Origin: Argyresthia goedartella
Taxonomy: Eukaryota; Arthropoda; Insecta; Lepidoptera; Argyresthiidae
Direction: 5' to 3'
NCBI GenBank assembly: GCA_949825045.1
Contig: OX463816.1
Location: 17,913,579-17,977,578, forward strand
DNA length: 64,000 bases
Both the position numbers and the translations under genes were made by a program. The first letter of the stretch is position 1. Every line of letters starts with the position of its first letter. Under the pieces are notes generated by a model. That model was not told the origin of the DNA. It made no database searches and worked only from the letters and a program-made list of their open reading frames with translations. Of the stretch, positions 54,014 to 64,000 are shown piece after piece.

Positions 54014-55410
54014 GGTAAGAGTCTGTCATGTTTCAATTACATGTGTGGGGAATACAGGATCTTTAACATGGATTATCTCGAAAACCTTGCGCTTTAGGAC
54101 TTTAAAAAACCAGTTTCGCCAACTCAGGTCACAATCTGTCAATTTGCCGCACTCCATTTAAATGAGGAGTACGAATCGCGTGTGTTCTAATAAATATATG
54201 GGTAAAAAGCTGATGGATCATGAGCTTGCAATCAAATATGAGAAGTACTTTGGAGAACACTCAAGGCATAGCTAAATTCATATCTAATATTAACAACCAG
54301 GTGGTCAAGCGGTTCGTCAGCCAACCCTCAGCGCAAGTGTCTATGGTTCGATCAATCCCCCAGGGCTTGCTTTTGTTTTCTTTTATTTTGTGTTTTCTGT
54401 TCTTAAACCGTGATGAAGGTTGCGCAACCTTTTTTAAAATAATTGTTTTAAGGGTTGTTTCAACAGCACTATTCTTAAAACTTATCAAGAACTGTGTAAC
54501 TATGCCTAGTGGATAAGAATCAATCAAAAAAGCTGAGATGCTAACCTTGAAATATGGTTTACGAGAAGTTAGTATCTTATTTTTATAAATTCGATTTTAA
54601 GGGTAGTTTTATCAGAACTATCAACCAGTGGCCCTGTGGGCCGTAGAATTCGCTAACAGGGGGGACTGTGAACCAATTTATAGGTAAGTATTTTAGATTC
54701 AATCAAAATCAAGTAGTAAAGTAGCCGCACCAATAACTTTGTAAACTACATTTTGCGATTTAAAATACAATCTATTGACTTTTTTCACGAAAATAGTTAT
54801 AGTCTATTGCACACAGTCTCATGGTCCTCTTTACTAATCCGTCTCCTACTTCGAGGAGTCCAAACTTGGTATGTTTTGAAAATATTTTTTGGATTTTTAG
54901 AAAACAGGCGGCTAATGGTGTAGTATATTTTTAGAACCTGCTCATGAAGCCCTTTAATTTGATAACCCACACGATAGGTTTCAGAAAAAGAAAAAAGAAA
55001 ACAATACAAAAAATCCATACACCCTCACCCACACCGCTTGCTTCGCTCGCTCGGTCAATAATAACTATCCGATACCGTGGATCTATGGGGGATATGCTCA
55101 AGTTTATTTGTGAGATGCTAACATTTGAGATTCTAGGTTCATACTCAACCAGAATAGGATTAGTTGCTGTAACGCCATACCGATTTAAAGCATAATCAGA
55201 TCTATTGTCTTCATACACTTCAATAAAAAGTTCCATTCCTTTTTATACGCTCGCCAAAATGACTTTTGGCTTGCTGTACTTGATATGGCCCCAACAATAT
55301 CTGTAGTAATTGGTTTAAGTCAAATTCAGGTATAGTTAGTTAATGTCACTCTAGGCATCAGGGCGCTCGAATGTATTTCGTTTACATTTTGATTGACATA
55401 TTACAATTAA
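54014..55410. other. ATR intron segment with dispersed-repeat fragments
   Basis: It contains an inverse fragment of the dispersed repeat (GCCGCACCAATAACTTTGTA near 54724) and a stretch with CGCTCGCTCGGTC near 55040. A minus-strand frame at 54931-55236 has no recognised homology and ends in this repeat-like sequence. Confidence 0.45.
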
Positions 55411-55799
55411 CCGGGCGAGTGAAGCATCTTCGTTTCAGGACTGGACAAAAATGCCTTTATATGTCCGGGTGTGTGTCCAGATGTTATCCTCTACAGGCCA
55501 CATTTATAACTGATTCTCGTGAATTTATGTGAGCAGGTTCGATAATTAAATAGTTATTTTTGGCGATTCAGTTTTTGGAAAATTTTCAAAATGAGGGAGC
55601 TGTAGGGGTTTTAAAATTTCAAAAAATCGCTGGTCCATATAACTTGTTGGATTTTAACAAATGAGGTGTCGTTGGATTTTTAGAGACCGTGAAAGTAACA
55701 GGCTATATTATTTTAGTGAAAAGTCAATAGTTTTAAGACCTCAAAATGTAGTTTACAAAGTTATTAGTGCGGCTACTTTCATACTCCATGTCGCCTGCT
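55411..55799. repeat. Dispersed repeats, second copies
   Basis: 55.41-55.54 kb repeats the block at 24.53-24.66 kb (ATGTCCGGGTGTGTGTCC, GTGAGCAGGTTCGATAA). 55.55-55.80 kb repeats 25.43-25.68 kb (TTTTAACAAATGAGGTG, AAAGTTATTAGTGCGGCTAC). The MULE-type transposon is inserted directly after. Confidence 0.7.
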
Positions 55800-55807
55800 C
55801 CTAAAAG

Positions 55808-58015
55808 CGGTCCGGCCCACCAGGGCTGAATGTCAAATTACCATCTGTCTGTAACACCCGAAAATCATATTGCCTCTTTCCCAAAATGCCTGGAATCCAT
55901 AACGACACCTTCCACTAATGACTGAATGTCTGAATACCTTTGGCGTTTTGTACAGTCGATGAAAAATTGTTTAGGGTGCTTTTCCAGTTGAATATCTTCT
56001 AGTGTAGACACCTTTAGCCAGTTATTTAATGCTTCATCTTGCTTAATATTTAATTGGGAACTAAGACCACAGCACGGTTTAAAATGCATATAGTTTAAAA
56101 AATAACATTAAATTGGGTGAGTAAAGCCGCAATTGATAAATTAATAATTACGTGACAGGGGGTAGCCCATCGCCGCAGCTATGCAGTAAGGTAGGTTTCC
56201 TCACGATGTTTTCCATCAATGTTAGAACGTCCGTCCGTATAACCGTCTAGTACGTGGTTTGATCAGCACCGGGATTTGAACCTGCATCTCCTGTGTGAGA
56301 AGCGAATAGAGCTTTTTTATAATATGGCAGCTCATGTCAAATAGCTTATAGCTATAATTATTTTTTTTGGTCTCATTTCAACAATCATACTCTTAGAGGA
56401 GTTTCAACAAAGAGTTTTATTGACCTGAGATCATTCTGGCATAGCCACTTCAAAGACAACTTATACAACCTAATAACATATATTTTTTTAAACAAATGAC
56501 GCTGTTTAGATACTAAAATAGTAGATTTCATCCATCAATTTTGTAAAATGGAAATAAAAAAGGACATCGATTTCACTGAAAATCAGAAGGGGAAGCCTTG
56601 GCATATGATGGACACAAATATAACTTTGGGAATTCCAATAAAAGTGGCAACTATATGTGGAGATGTACTAATCTCTGACCATCAATGCTCTAAGAAACGC
56701 CATAGTGAGGCCCAGCAGCTCACATGTGTGCGAGCTAAACCATTCTCAAAATATTTGAGATAAAGTAATTGACGACTGCAAAAAAGAAATACGCGATAAA
56801 ATGACACCAATAAAAAAAATGAAAAGCACGTGGCAAACTATTATGAGAGAAGTAATAATGAAGACACCGAAGACGTCGAAATGCCTTCGTATGAAGAAAA
56901 AAGAAGCGCTCTTCACCGAACAAGGCACAATTTTTTGGAACAAACCAGAACCGAATTTTCCGAACTAAAAGACGGGACAGTGCCCAAAATACTAGCTGAA
57001 AGTTTCCTCGTGGCTGAAGATGGTGACACAGAGAAAATTTTCATTTTTTCTACAAAAGTGGGCCTTGAAGCTGCGAGAAATGGACAGTCGAAGCAGTATT
57101 CGGGTGATGGGACTTTTAAAAGAGTCCCAAAACCCTTCTATCAAATATATATACTGCACATATAGATTTGAGTACCAGCGTCGAGGTCACAAATGTGGTA
57201 CCAGTACTGTACGCTTTATTACTTAATAAGACTGAAATCACGTACACGAGGCTTTTCAATTTAATACGGCACCATTACTATTGAAATTTTCAAGTGTGAC
57301 TTTGAGAAAGCACAGATGAACGCCGTCAATCAACTTTTCCTGCCGCAATTATAACTGGGTGCTACTTGCACTTCAACCAGGCAGTGTGGAAGAAGGCAAA
57401 GGCAATAGGAATCTGCGAGCACCCTGCTGGACGACGTATTACCCGGTTGTGTGCCAGTCTCCCGTTGTTGCCAGCGCAACATATACCTACCTGTTAGCAA
57501 ACCATTACAGGGAAAATGGAAAAATCAGAAAAAAATGGGCCTATGTCTAATGTAGATAATATTAAATTGAAACGTTTTCTTATATATTTACCTATCCCGC
57601 ACTATCCCACATTTTTTATTGAATTAAGAATATGCTTATTTTTTTAACAAGAATTAAACTTAAGTTAGTTTTACTCTGACACGTCGTTTTCTTATAAAAA
57701 TCATGAACGGAGATGGTATATGCGTTTGGGGTGAGAGGATGTTTGTGCAAACCAATGTTGCCATTTTTCTCAAAAACTACTAGTCCTATTTTGATGCGGT
57801 TTTCAGTAATGGGTTCAGGTTTGATTATAAGGTCAAAAGTCAGTAGGCACCTACGAAGTATATATTCGTAACGACTGTACATCGATTGTCATTTTCTTTT
57901 TTCAGGCATATGGAAATTAGGTTATTATAAATTTCATTTTGGGAAAGAGACAATATGAGTTTCGGGTGTTACAGACAGATGGTAATTTGACATTCAGCCC
58001 TGGAGGGCCGGACCG
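55808..58015 (+). mobile_element. MULE-type DNA transposon with 80-bp inverted repeats
   Basis: Inverted repeats of about 80 bp at 55808-55887 and 57936-58015 (outer ends CGGTCCGGCCC / GGGCCGGACCG) differ at only a few positions. The target duplication is CCTAAAAG (55800-55807, 58016-58023). The interior carries remnants of a MULE transposase. Eight- to ten-base duplications and long TIRs fit Mutator-like elements. Confidence 0.9.
56548..57550 (+). pseudogene. MULE transposase remnant with FLYWCH-like finger
   Basis: Several frames are needed. 56548-56763 starts ENQKGKPW, and a shifted frame gives SGNYMWRC, like a FLYWCH zinc finger. 56830-57165 gives IFIFSTKVGLEAARNGQS and YSGDGTFKRVPKPFYQIYIL, the first catalytic block of MULE transposases. 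Frames near 57.29-57.5 kb give CDFEKAQMNAVNQ and, shifted, CYLHFNQAVWKKAKAIG, the second catalytic Asp region. At least three frame breaks make it inactive. Confidence 0.82.
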
Positions 58016-58084
58016 CCTAAAAGTATACAGGCTGGTGATGCCATCTAGTAACAAGCTTGTAACTACAACGTACTGGGTAATAGT

Positions 58085-58165
58085 TGCGTGTACGTGTTGT
58101 GGTGTGTGTGGCAGTGTTGTTTATGTGGGTGTGTGTGGCAGTGTTGTTTATGTGGGTGTGTTTGG
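58085..58165. repeat. Tandem GT-rich duplication
   Basis: Two copies of about 30 bp (GTGTGGCAGTGTTGTTTATG) follow each other within a GT-rich stretch. Confidence 0.7.
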
Positions 58166-58299
58166 GCAGCACGCGTTTAGCGTTTGGTTTTCTTCTCATA
58201 CCCCTTCCAGGGTGCGGGGTTGCGGTATCGGGGCAATGGTCCCCTTCCGCGGAGTCTTCCGCTGGTCGTGACTACGGCCAGGTCATTGGGTGGCTGAGG

Positions 58300-59040
58300 T
58301 CTTCTTCAAGTGGGGGGCGTGGCCTCAATCCAGGGGTGCTGCCGGCTTGGCAACCAGGTCTCGGGGTAGGCAGCGACGGTCAGGCGGGCGCGTGTAGTAC
58401 GGCGCCAGGTCTCGCACGAGCGGGTGTTGAGAGCCGTCCGCCCGTGCGAACACGTCGTCGTCAGCCTCTGGACGAACTTGTCCAGTGTTTTCAATCCTAG
58501 GTCCCTCGCGATCGTTGCGTCCCTCACGTAGCGAGGCGCGCCGACGATGGTACGCAAGGAGAGGTTTTCTTGGGCCCGGAGTCTCTTCTTGTTGGACTCC
58601 GAGTACAGGGCGTACCATGCCGGCGAGGCATACGTGAGGCGGGACCTGATGTACGTCTTATAGATTTCGAGCTTCGACCGCAGAGGGACGCCGGAGACAA
58701 CGTGCAGCCCGGACCTGGTTTACGACGTTGTCGACGTGGGTCTTCATCGTGAGCCTCTGAAATATTGCGAAATATCTGGCGGTCTATGGTGACCCCCAGA
58801 TATTTCACTTGGTGAAGCGACCCAATGTCCTTCCCTTGGAGTTGGAGTGGTAGTGGCAGGTTGCTCTGGCCGGTGATCATCGCCTGCGTCTTCCCGACGT
58901 TGACGGAGAGCCACCATTTGCCAGCCATTCAGGCAGGGTGTCCAGCGTGCGTTGCATTTTGACGGCGGCATGGGGCGCTTTTTAAGATGACGCATAGCAT
59001 GCTGCGTCGTCAGCGAAGACACCAAAAGCCAACTGGGATG
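58300..59040 (-). pseudogene. Jockey-type LINE fragment
   Basis: Minus-strand pieces in different frames: WWLSVNVGKTQAMITGQSNL, LQGKDIGSLHQVKYLGVTID, a SKLEIYKTYIRSRLTYASPA-like stretch, and LSLRTIVGAPRYVRDATIA with RDLGLKTLDKFVQRL. These are the end of the reverse transcriptase and the C-terminus of a Jockey-type LINE. Frameshifts are present throughout. Confidence 0.78.
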
Positions 59041-61205
59041 TTGGCCCTGGTATCAGCACGCTAGCTTGTGTTCGTTATTTCAACTTCTGAGTAGAATAGG
59101 TAGTTAATTTCACACATCTCTGATAAATTGACCGTGGCGTAGTGGTTAAAGGCGGCGGCGAGACGCAGGAACTACCACAAAACGTATTGGACTTACTTCG
59201 AATTCTATTATTGCCCTTTTTGTGAATTTAAATAAAATATGATACAAGTTTTCTTTTCTTTCTTTTTATTGTTGTATTTAATTACTGAGGGTTTGTAAAT
59301 CAAATTGCTGGAATTTTAATTAAAAAGTTTATTAATAAAATAGCAAAACATAAACAGAAGACGAGTAATATTAACACATTGTCTGGTTGGATTGCAACCT
59401 AAACCTAACTATAGGTTTATAGGCTAGTCATCAAACCAGGTGAAGACCGTAAGTGAGGAAGTGATTTATTATTACAACTTAGAGCTATATACAGGATGTA
59501 ATTTTGTGACACCACCTGGAGGGCAAGTACTCTAAATAATGGAGGTAGCAAATTTCCCTCAAAGGAAACATTCCTTTATTTTTGAAAAGAAACAAAACGG
59601 CATTCAAAGATTTTGAAAAATACGCTTGCCACAACCAGGAATCGAACCGGCTAAAATTCGGAAAAACATCACCTGTACTTTTATGGGCTGGCTACGAGCA
59701 AGAATTCAAACCGCCATCATCAGGGCTAGCAGCATGTGCATCCGCGGTACCCGCCATAGGTGGAATCGCACAGGCCTATATGAGGATGGAGCGGCAGTCC
59801 CACACGTCTTGAACTAGAATGAATATCTTATTTATATTCTCTGTACTTATTTTCATGAATCTTTTGCTTAATAAATTTCTTATTACATTGTACTTTTATG
59901 GCGTTTTCCTTTAATTTTTTAATTAATTAAATTTAATTAATTTATTTGATCACAACCAACGCTTCTTTGAGTCAGTTTTACACTTGCCCCACTCAACGTT
60001 TTATAAACCGCTCTACTAACTATGACTTGTGGGTGCTTACTTCCATTACTACTGATGTCAAGAATGTTAGAAAGCATTTAAAAATAATAACTACTAGTTA
60101 TTTTCTGTTTCTTTCGGGATTTGAACCCATGATCGCCCCGGCTGCATCAATACATGAATGCTAAACGCGAATCATTAGCTACATGGACTATCACCGGCTA
60201 TGAGAGAGTGCTTGAAATATGCTACCAGTTATTACAGCCGCCGCCGCTGCCCCGCCCGGCTCAGAGGCATTCCGTAAGCAGTTCGTTTCCGCTTCATAGA
60301 TGTCATCACCTGTCTGTATACTTTAAGGAGAAGGCGACCGTATGTAACCAGGTGCATTCATATGTTTGTATGTGTTATTATAAGAAAGTGTCATTGGCGA
60401 GGTCTACAGCTCACAGTGCCACTAGTTTATGAGTGGGGACTCCCAGAACGCCCATTAATCTACACAGAAAGGAGCGCGCGCGGTGTCACACACACAGCCA
60501 CATTCCGTTCCGCGTAAATACAAGCCGCTACATGCACACGTTACCGAGTTTTGGGGTGAATCCGAGTTTTGGGGTGCATAAGCCGGCTCAAAATCTCCTT
60601 TTTTTTTAGTTCAATTTTAAGAAAGCTGGAATTCAATACTGCTTTTTCTATTAATTACTTAATAAAAAATACTATTAATATAGATAGTTGTGATGCCTTG
60701 GTAACACATTTTTTAAAGCTAGCAACACTGGTTTCATTACTACCAGCTTAACGGCGAAGGGAAAAGTTAAACTAGGCACTCACATTGCCCATGGTGCCTT
60801 TGGATCTGATGCAAACGGACTGAAGCTGACTGCGAGTGAGTGAGTGCATCAGTCCGTTTTCTTCACCGCGGGCAATGGCTAATAAGAAATTTAGCAATAC
60901 CATACTCATCCCTAACCCTTAAAAGGAAGAAATTAATCTATGATCAGAGAACATGTCAAGGCAAATCCAATTACCCCAAAATCTATGGGGTTGTATCGTT
61001 TTATTAGATAGTTTTCATAGCCACCTTCCAGCACCATCATCACATCTGCTGCATGTCAGAAAAATATTGGATTGTCATCCAATTTACATATGCATGCACA
61101 GCTTATTCGGCAACCGGGAAGTGGGTCAAATTCAACTGCAAGATTTGATTACAGATGGACAGAGCCCGGGACAGATGAAACAAAATAAAAGCTTATGAAA
61201 AATAC
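59041..61205. other. ATR intron segment with SINE-like fragments
   Basis: tRNA-like pieces occur at 59133-59150 (GTGGCGTAGTGGTTAA, box A), at 59630-59650 (minus strand CCGGTTCGATTCCTGG, box B) and at 60115-60180 (minus strand GGGTTCAAATCCCG). 60.33-60.43 kb carries another copy of the dispersed repeat of 25.68 kb. No gene was seen. Confidence 0.55.
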
Positions 61206-62625
61206 CTGTTTCAAGACCGACGGCGTTTGGTTTTTGTTCAAAGAATTCACTAATGGCAAAACTGTCTCGGTATCCTCCAGTTTTCTTTTGAAGAGCACAT
61301 GTGAACTCAGTATCGCATTCAGAATCAAGGCCTTGACTTGATAATTGGAGTCCAGATGTTGGTGAGAATCTCGTGAACTTAACCTGAGACTGCTCAACTG
61401 AAGTATTAAATCTGTAGCTACATGCTTTGATGCAACATCGCCACTGGCAAAAGCTGTTGCTTGTAGGAGATCAAAAACTGCTGACAATACATCCATGCTG
61501 TTAAACAAACTTATTTTTTGATATCTCAATAGTTGATGTATTTCTCCTAATATGTGTGGGTGCGGACTCAATAAGTCGACATCTGAAGCTTCAGCTTCAC
61601 CCTGTTGAAGATCAAATCTTTTTGCATGAATGTAGACATTCCACAAAATGCCGAATATTGCCGTAGCTCTTTTCAGATGATATTCTAGTAGGAATTTGTC
61701 ATCATTGGGGATTTGAATAAAATCTATTGTTCCCAAAATTTGTCTGTAATACCAGCAATTGACTTTGAAAGATTTTCTATTTTTCTTGATAGAATCAACA
61801 ATGTGTCTTGTATAACATGGATTTACAATGTCAATTTCTGTTGAATCTTTTTCGTCCAATTTCAAGCAATCATTTGGCAATTCCAGGATGCAACTCAAAG
61901 ATAAGCAAAACAATTTCAAATCCTTTTTAAAATTTTTTGCATGTTCCGGATTCAGTATCACTGTGGCTATAGTGATGAATACAGCTTTATGTGCAACCAT
62001 TGTGTGTTTGCATGTTTTCAATAGGTTGAGCAACAAATTGCTAAAGTTATCCAAGTACAGAGAATCAACCTCACACTTCTCATAATAAACTGGTATTGAA
62101 GATACCATTGCCTCAACAGAGCAAAACAGATCTTTGTAAATCTCTAGATAGTTATCATGAAATTTTATCACAGCTGCTTTGTCACTCTTGTCAATAAGGT
62201 TCTTGAAGAATCTGAGACATTCCAGTTTCAGTTGCACATTATAATGTTCCAACATGAACAGTACTATAGAATAGAGCTTTCTACATTTGTGGTAGTCCTT
62301 ATTTATCTGCAATGAATTCATGGGAATGCTTTCACTCAGTAGCTGTATGGTTAAAACCATTAGCTTTTCACAGGTTTCCCTGTCTTTCAAATGGACAAAT
62401 ATGGGTTCCAAGTTCAGTTGAGCATTAGGGATATCCACTTTCTCGGTACAGAAGTTTTGCAGTACAACCTCTTTTTGGGGTTTTTTATTATTGTCCCTGT
62501 AATACGCATTTAGACAATGTAATATTTCAAAGTACTGTGAATGAAGGTCATTGTAGAATGTAGCTCCATTGACACATAGTATATTTAATATTTTGAGCTG
62601 TGCCTCTCTGCTGGAAATGTGGATT
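61206..62625 (-). CDS. ATR: ATR exon, N-terminal HEAT-type region
   Basis: A 1,420-nt exon from attacag (acceptor) to a cag/gtattt donor, coding for about 473 residues of helical repeat sequence. It starts RIHISSREAQLKILNILC and ends QTPSVLKQ, in phase 0. The open frame continues upstream of the first methionine-like codon right to the acceptor, so it is an internal exon and not a gene start. Codon use is AT-rich, unlike the GC-rich exons further downstream. The region binds ATRIP in known ATR proteins; no motif for that is visible here. Confidence 0.9.
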
Positions 62626-62792
62626 CTGTAATAAAAAAATTCAATTCCTTAATTCATTTATATATCGATTATACTGCGCCACTGCTAGGCAAAGAGAGTC
62701 AGAAACAGTACCAGGACCAGGGACAACCCTGTTGTATTCTATCAATCAGCAATGAAATCATAAATGCTTGACAAGTTGACAATGAATCTCAC

Positions 62793-62918
62793 CTTTCCAA
62801 TTCCCTTACAGACCACACATAGAACAAGCGGCCCATTAGCCAAGCGTTGAACGCTTTGTAGAATTCATCAGGGTATTTAGAACCTCCGGGCCTTGGCACC
62901 AAGACTTCGGAAAAGTCA
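62793..62918 (-). CDS. ATR: ATR exon
   Basis: 126 nt, preceded by tttacag and followed by gtgaga. It reads DFSEVLVPRPGGSKYPDEF and then a hydrophobic helix ending VWSVRELE. It enters with one base and leaves with two (AG), matching both neighbours. The protein belongs to the poorly conserved N-terminal helical region, so it is supported mainly by phase and splice signals. Confidence 0.85.
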
Positions 62919-63836
62919 CTGTAAACATAAGATATTATTTTGAAGTGTTACGAAAACATGAAAATTAAATCCCACCAAAAATATTCTGTAAAAAACTAGC
63001 CAAGTCTCGATGGAGCTGCTTGTTTATCTCTAAAAAGTAATGAAATCTCGATAAAGTCGTGCCAAGTCTAAGGTTCCTTACTGCGATTTCTTTATTATTA
63101 TAGTTAATGTTGTTACTTGGCCGATGAACATTCTTTATATGTTAGTGGGTACAAGTAAATTTTGAACTGCGTCATATTTAATTACAATAAATTACAAGCT
63201 GCAAGTTTCCTGATAGGGACACGTTATGAAATATTAGAAAATGAATGCAGGCGCCTTCCGTGATTGTTTTATGCTGCTAGCTAAGGGTATACAAAGGAAT
63301 TCTATTTTAAGCAAATTAGTATGTAAAATAAAAATAGCTTTGCCATGACTTATTTTTTATTGACATTGAAAGTAACAGATATAACATAGGTAGTTACAAC
63401 AGATATTACATTACGTGTTAACAAAATTTACTTGTGGCCCCCTTAAACCCTAACTCTGTACCAAATTTCAGCTCTGTGAGTTTATCGGAAGTACTAGTTC
63501 TATTCTGATGATCATGAGTGAGTGAGTGATAGTCATAAATGCGAAACTTTGCTTTCGCTTAACTTCCGAACTAAATGACCTACAGACTTGAAATTTTGGA
63601 TTTAAGTATGTGATTATAGTTTACTGGATGACGAAAATTTCTGCGTTCTGGTCTTATCCAGAGGATCTCAAATAGAGGCCTGAAAATGCGGCGAAATGGT
63701 TCCAGTAAAGGATGGTACGGCAGTGTTTGCTTCGCGCTCGACTTGGCGGGGGCACTGCCGTGCCCCCAGATTTAGGAAAGGTTGTAGAAAGTATGAGTAA
63801 GGCAGTCTATAAGGTGCTCTGCTATGATTTACTTAC
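62919..63836. other. ATR intron with a probable dispersed repeat
   Basis: The part at about 63.42-63.78 kb (GAAACTTTGCTTTCGCTTAA, TTCCGAACTAAATGACC, GGCACTGCCGTGCCCCCAG) looks like an interspersed repeat, though no second copy is in the window. Confidence 0.45.
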
Positions 63837-64000
63837 TCAGACAGTTTCAGAATAGAAGTGAAAACCCTGTCGAGGCCATCCGCCGCAAGTTCCAAGTTAT
63901 TGAACAAAACCATCGTTGGAGCGTTGAACATCTGCCACACTGTGAACGGGCCATCTTGGTTATCATCATCCATTGTAGTTATCATTAAAAATACATCACT
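63837..64000 (-). CDS. ATR: ATR exon (first in window, probable start codon)
   Basis: The frame opens at the window edge and contains two in-frame ATGs, at 63985 and 63973. The second has A at -3 and is the better start; it gives MDDDNQDGPFTVWQMFNAP. The exon ends in TCTGA before gtaagt with two bases over, and joins in phase to the exon at 62793. Because the frame is open to the edge, I cannot exclude an upstream coding exon. Confidence 0.7.

Larger units (their letters stand above)
7090..64000 (-). other. ATR: ATR checkpoint kinase gene, partial (17 exons; kinase end outside window)
   Basis: ATR is the nuclear PI3K-like protein kinase that, with ATRIP, senses RPA-coated single-stranded DNA and starts the replication-stress checkpoint (mei-41 in Drosophila). 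Seventeen exons with GT-AG borders can be joined; every phase matches, giving about 1,875 codons. The assembled protein shows an N-terminal HEAT-type helical region, a UME domain (about 52.07-52.32 kb, with the ATR-typical KLMG and PLRFKVLATLR), the ATR signature CLGQLGAVEPG, then FAT repeats including EPDSVAG, EPSLKE, LQSAKYARKEG and ARVYWARGQ. These agree with known ATR proteins in order and spacing. The PI3K catalytic and FATC domains are not present and should lie left of the window. Introns reach 21.3 kb and are packed with transposons. Identification is by recalled family similarity, not by a search. Confidence 0.95.

Noticed and set aside
54931..55236. Minus-strand frame of 101 residues ending in a hydrophobic stretch
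   Set aside because: It lies in an intron rich in dispersed repeats, has no recognised domain and no clear splice or start context.

Overview
This is insect genomic DNA, most likely from a moth or butterfly. The evidence is short-exon genes with GT-AG introns, BEL/Pao, mariner, RTE and CR1/Jockey-type transposons, and tRNA-like SINEs of lepidopteran character. No species is assigned. No prokaryotic genes, rRNA, bona fide tRNA genes or CRISPR arrays were seen.

The backbone is one host gene on the minus strand that spans the whole window: the checkpoint kinase ATR (Drosophila mei-41). I could follow 17 coding exons from the right edge (about 64.0 kb, near the N-terminus) to 7.09 kb (FAT domain). 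All exon phases agree, giving about 1,875 codons. The PI3K-like kinase and FATC domains must lie left of the window. Exons are at 63.84-64.0, 62.79-62.92, 61.21-62.63, 53.29-53.85, 51.71-53.18, 48.81-49.01, 27.32-27.46, 25.84-26.03, 23.84-23.96, 23.08-23.18, 22.49-22.68, 20.16-20.30, 19.14-19.30, 18.20-18.43, 17.01-17.16, 16.57-16.68 and 7.09-7.24 kb.

The most unusual feature is that two ATR exons have given rise to tandem arrays in the intron just downstream of themselves. Positions 1-7089 hold about 52 extra copies of a ~136-bp unit made of the 3' 106 nt of the FAT exon at 7.1 kb plus ~30 nt of intron with a variable triplet run. The array has a 2,043-bp higher-order repeat and runs off the left edge. 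At 21.77-22.49 kb there are six more copies of a 116-bp unit made the same way from another FAT exon. Every copy keeps the splice donor, and reading through it meets an in-frame stop.

The other introns are filled with mobile DNA. A BEL/Pao element (7.58-16.11 kb) has 305-bp LTRs that look identical, a TACGA target duplication, a tRNA-Tyr primer site and a gag-pol-env reading frame broken by one stop; its env resembles baculovirus F and errantivirus envelope proteins. An older BEL/Pao element (31.2-43.3 kb) is split by a CR1-like LINE (34.5-39.35 kb) and itself sits in a rearranged older LINE. Further elements are a mariner (49.4-50.7 kb), a MULE-type transposon with 80-bp inverted repeats (55.8-58.0 kb), two copies of a hAT MITE, three MITE-like elements with a shared core, SINE copies, and fragments of RTE- and Jockey-type LINEs. 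Both BEL elements and the mariner ORF lie in the same direction as ATR.
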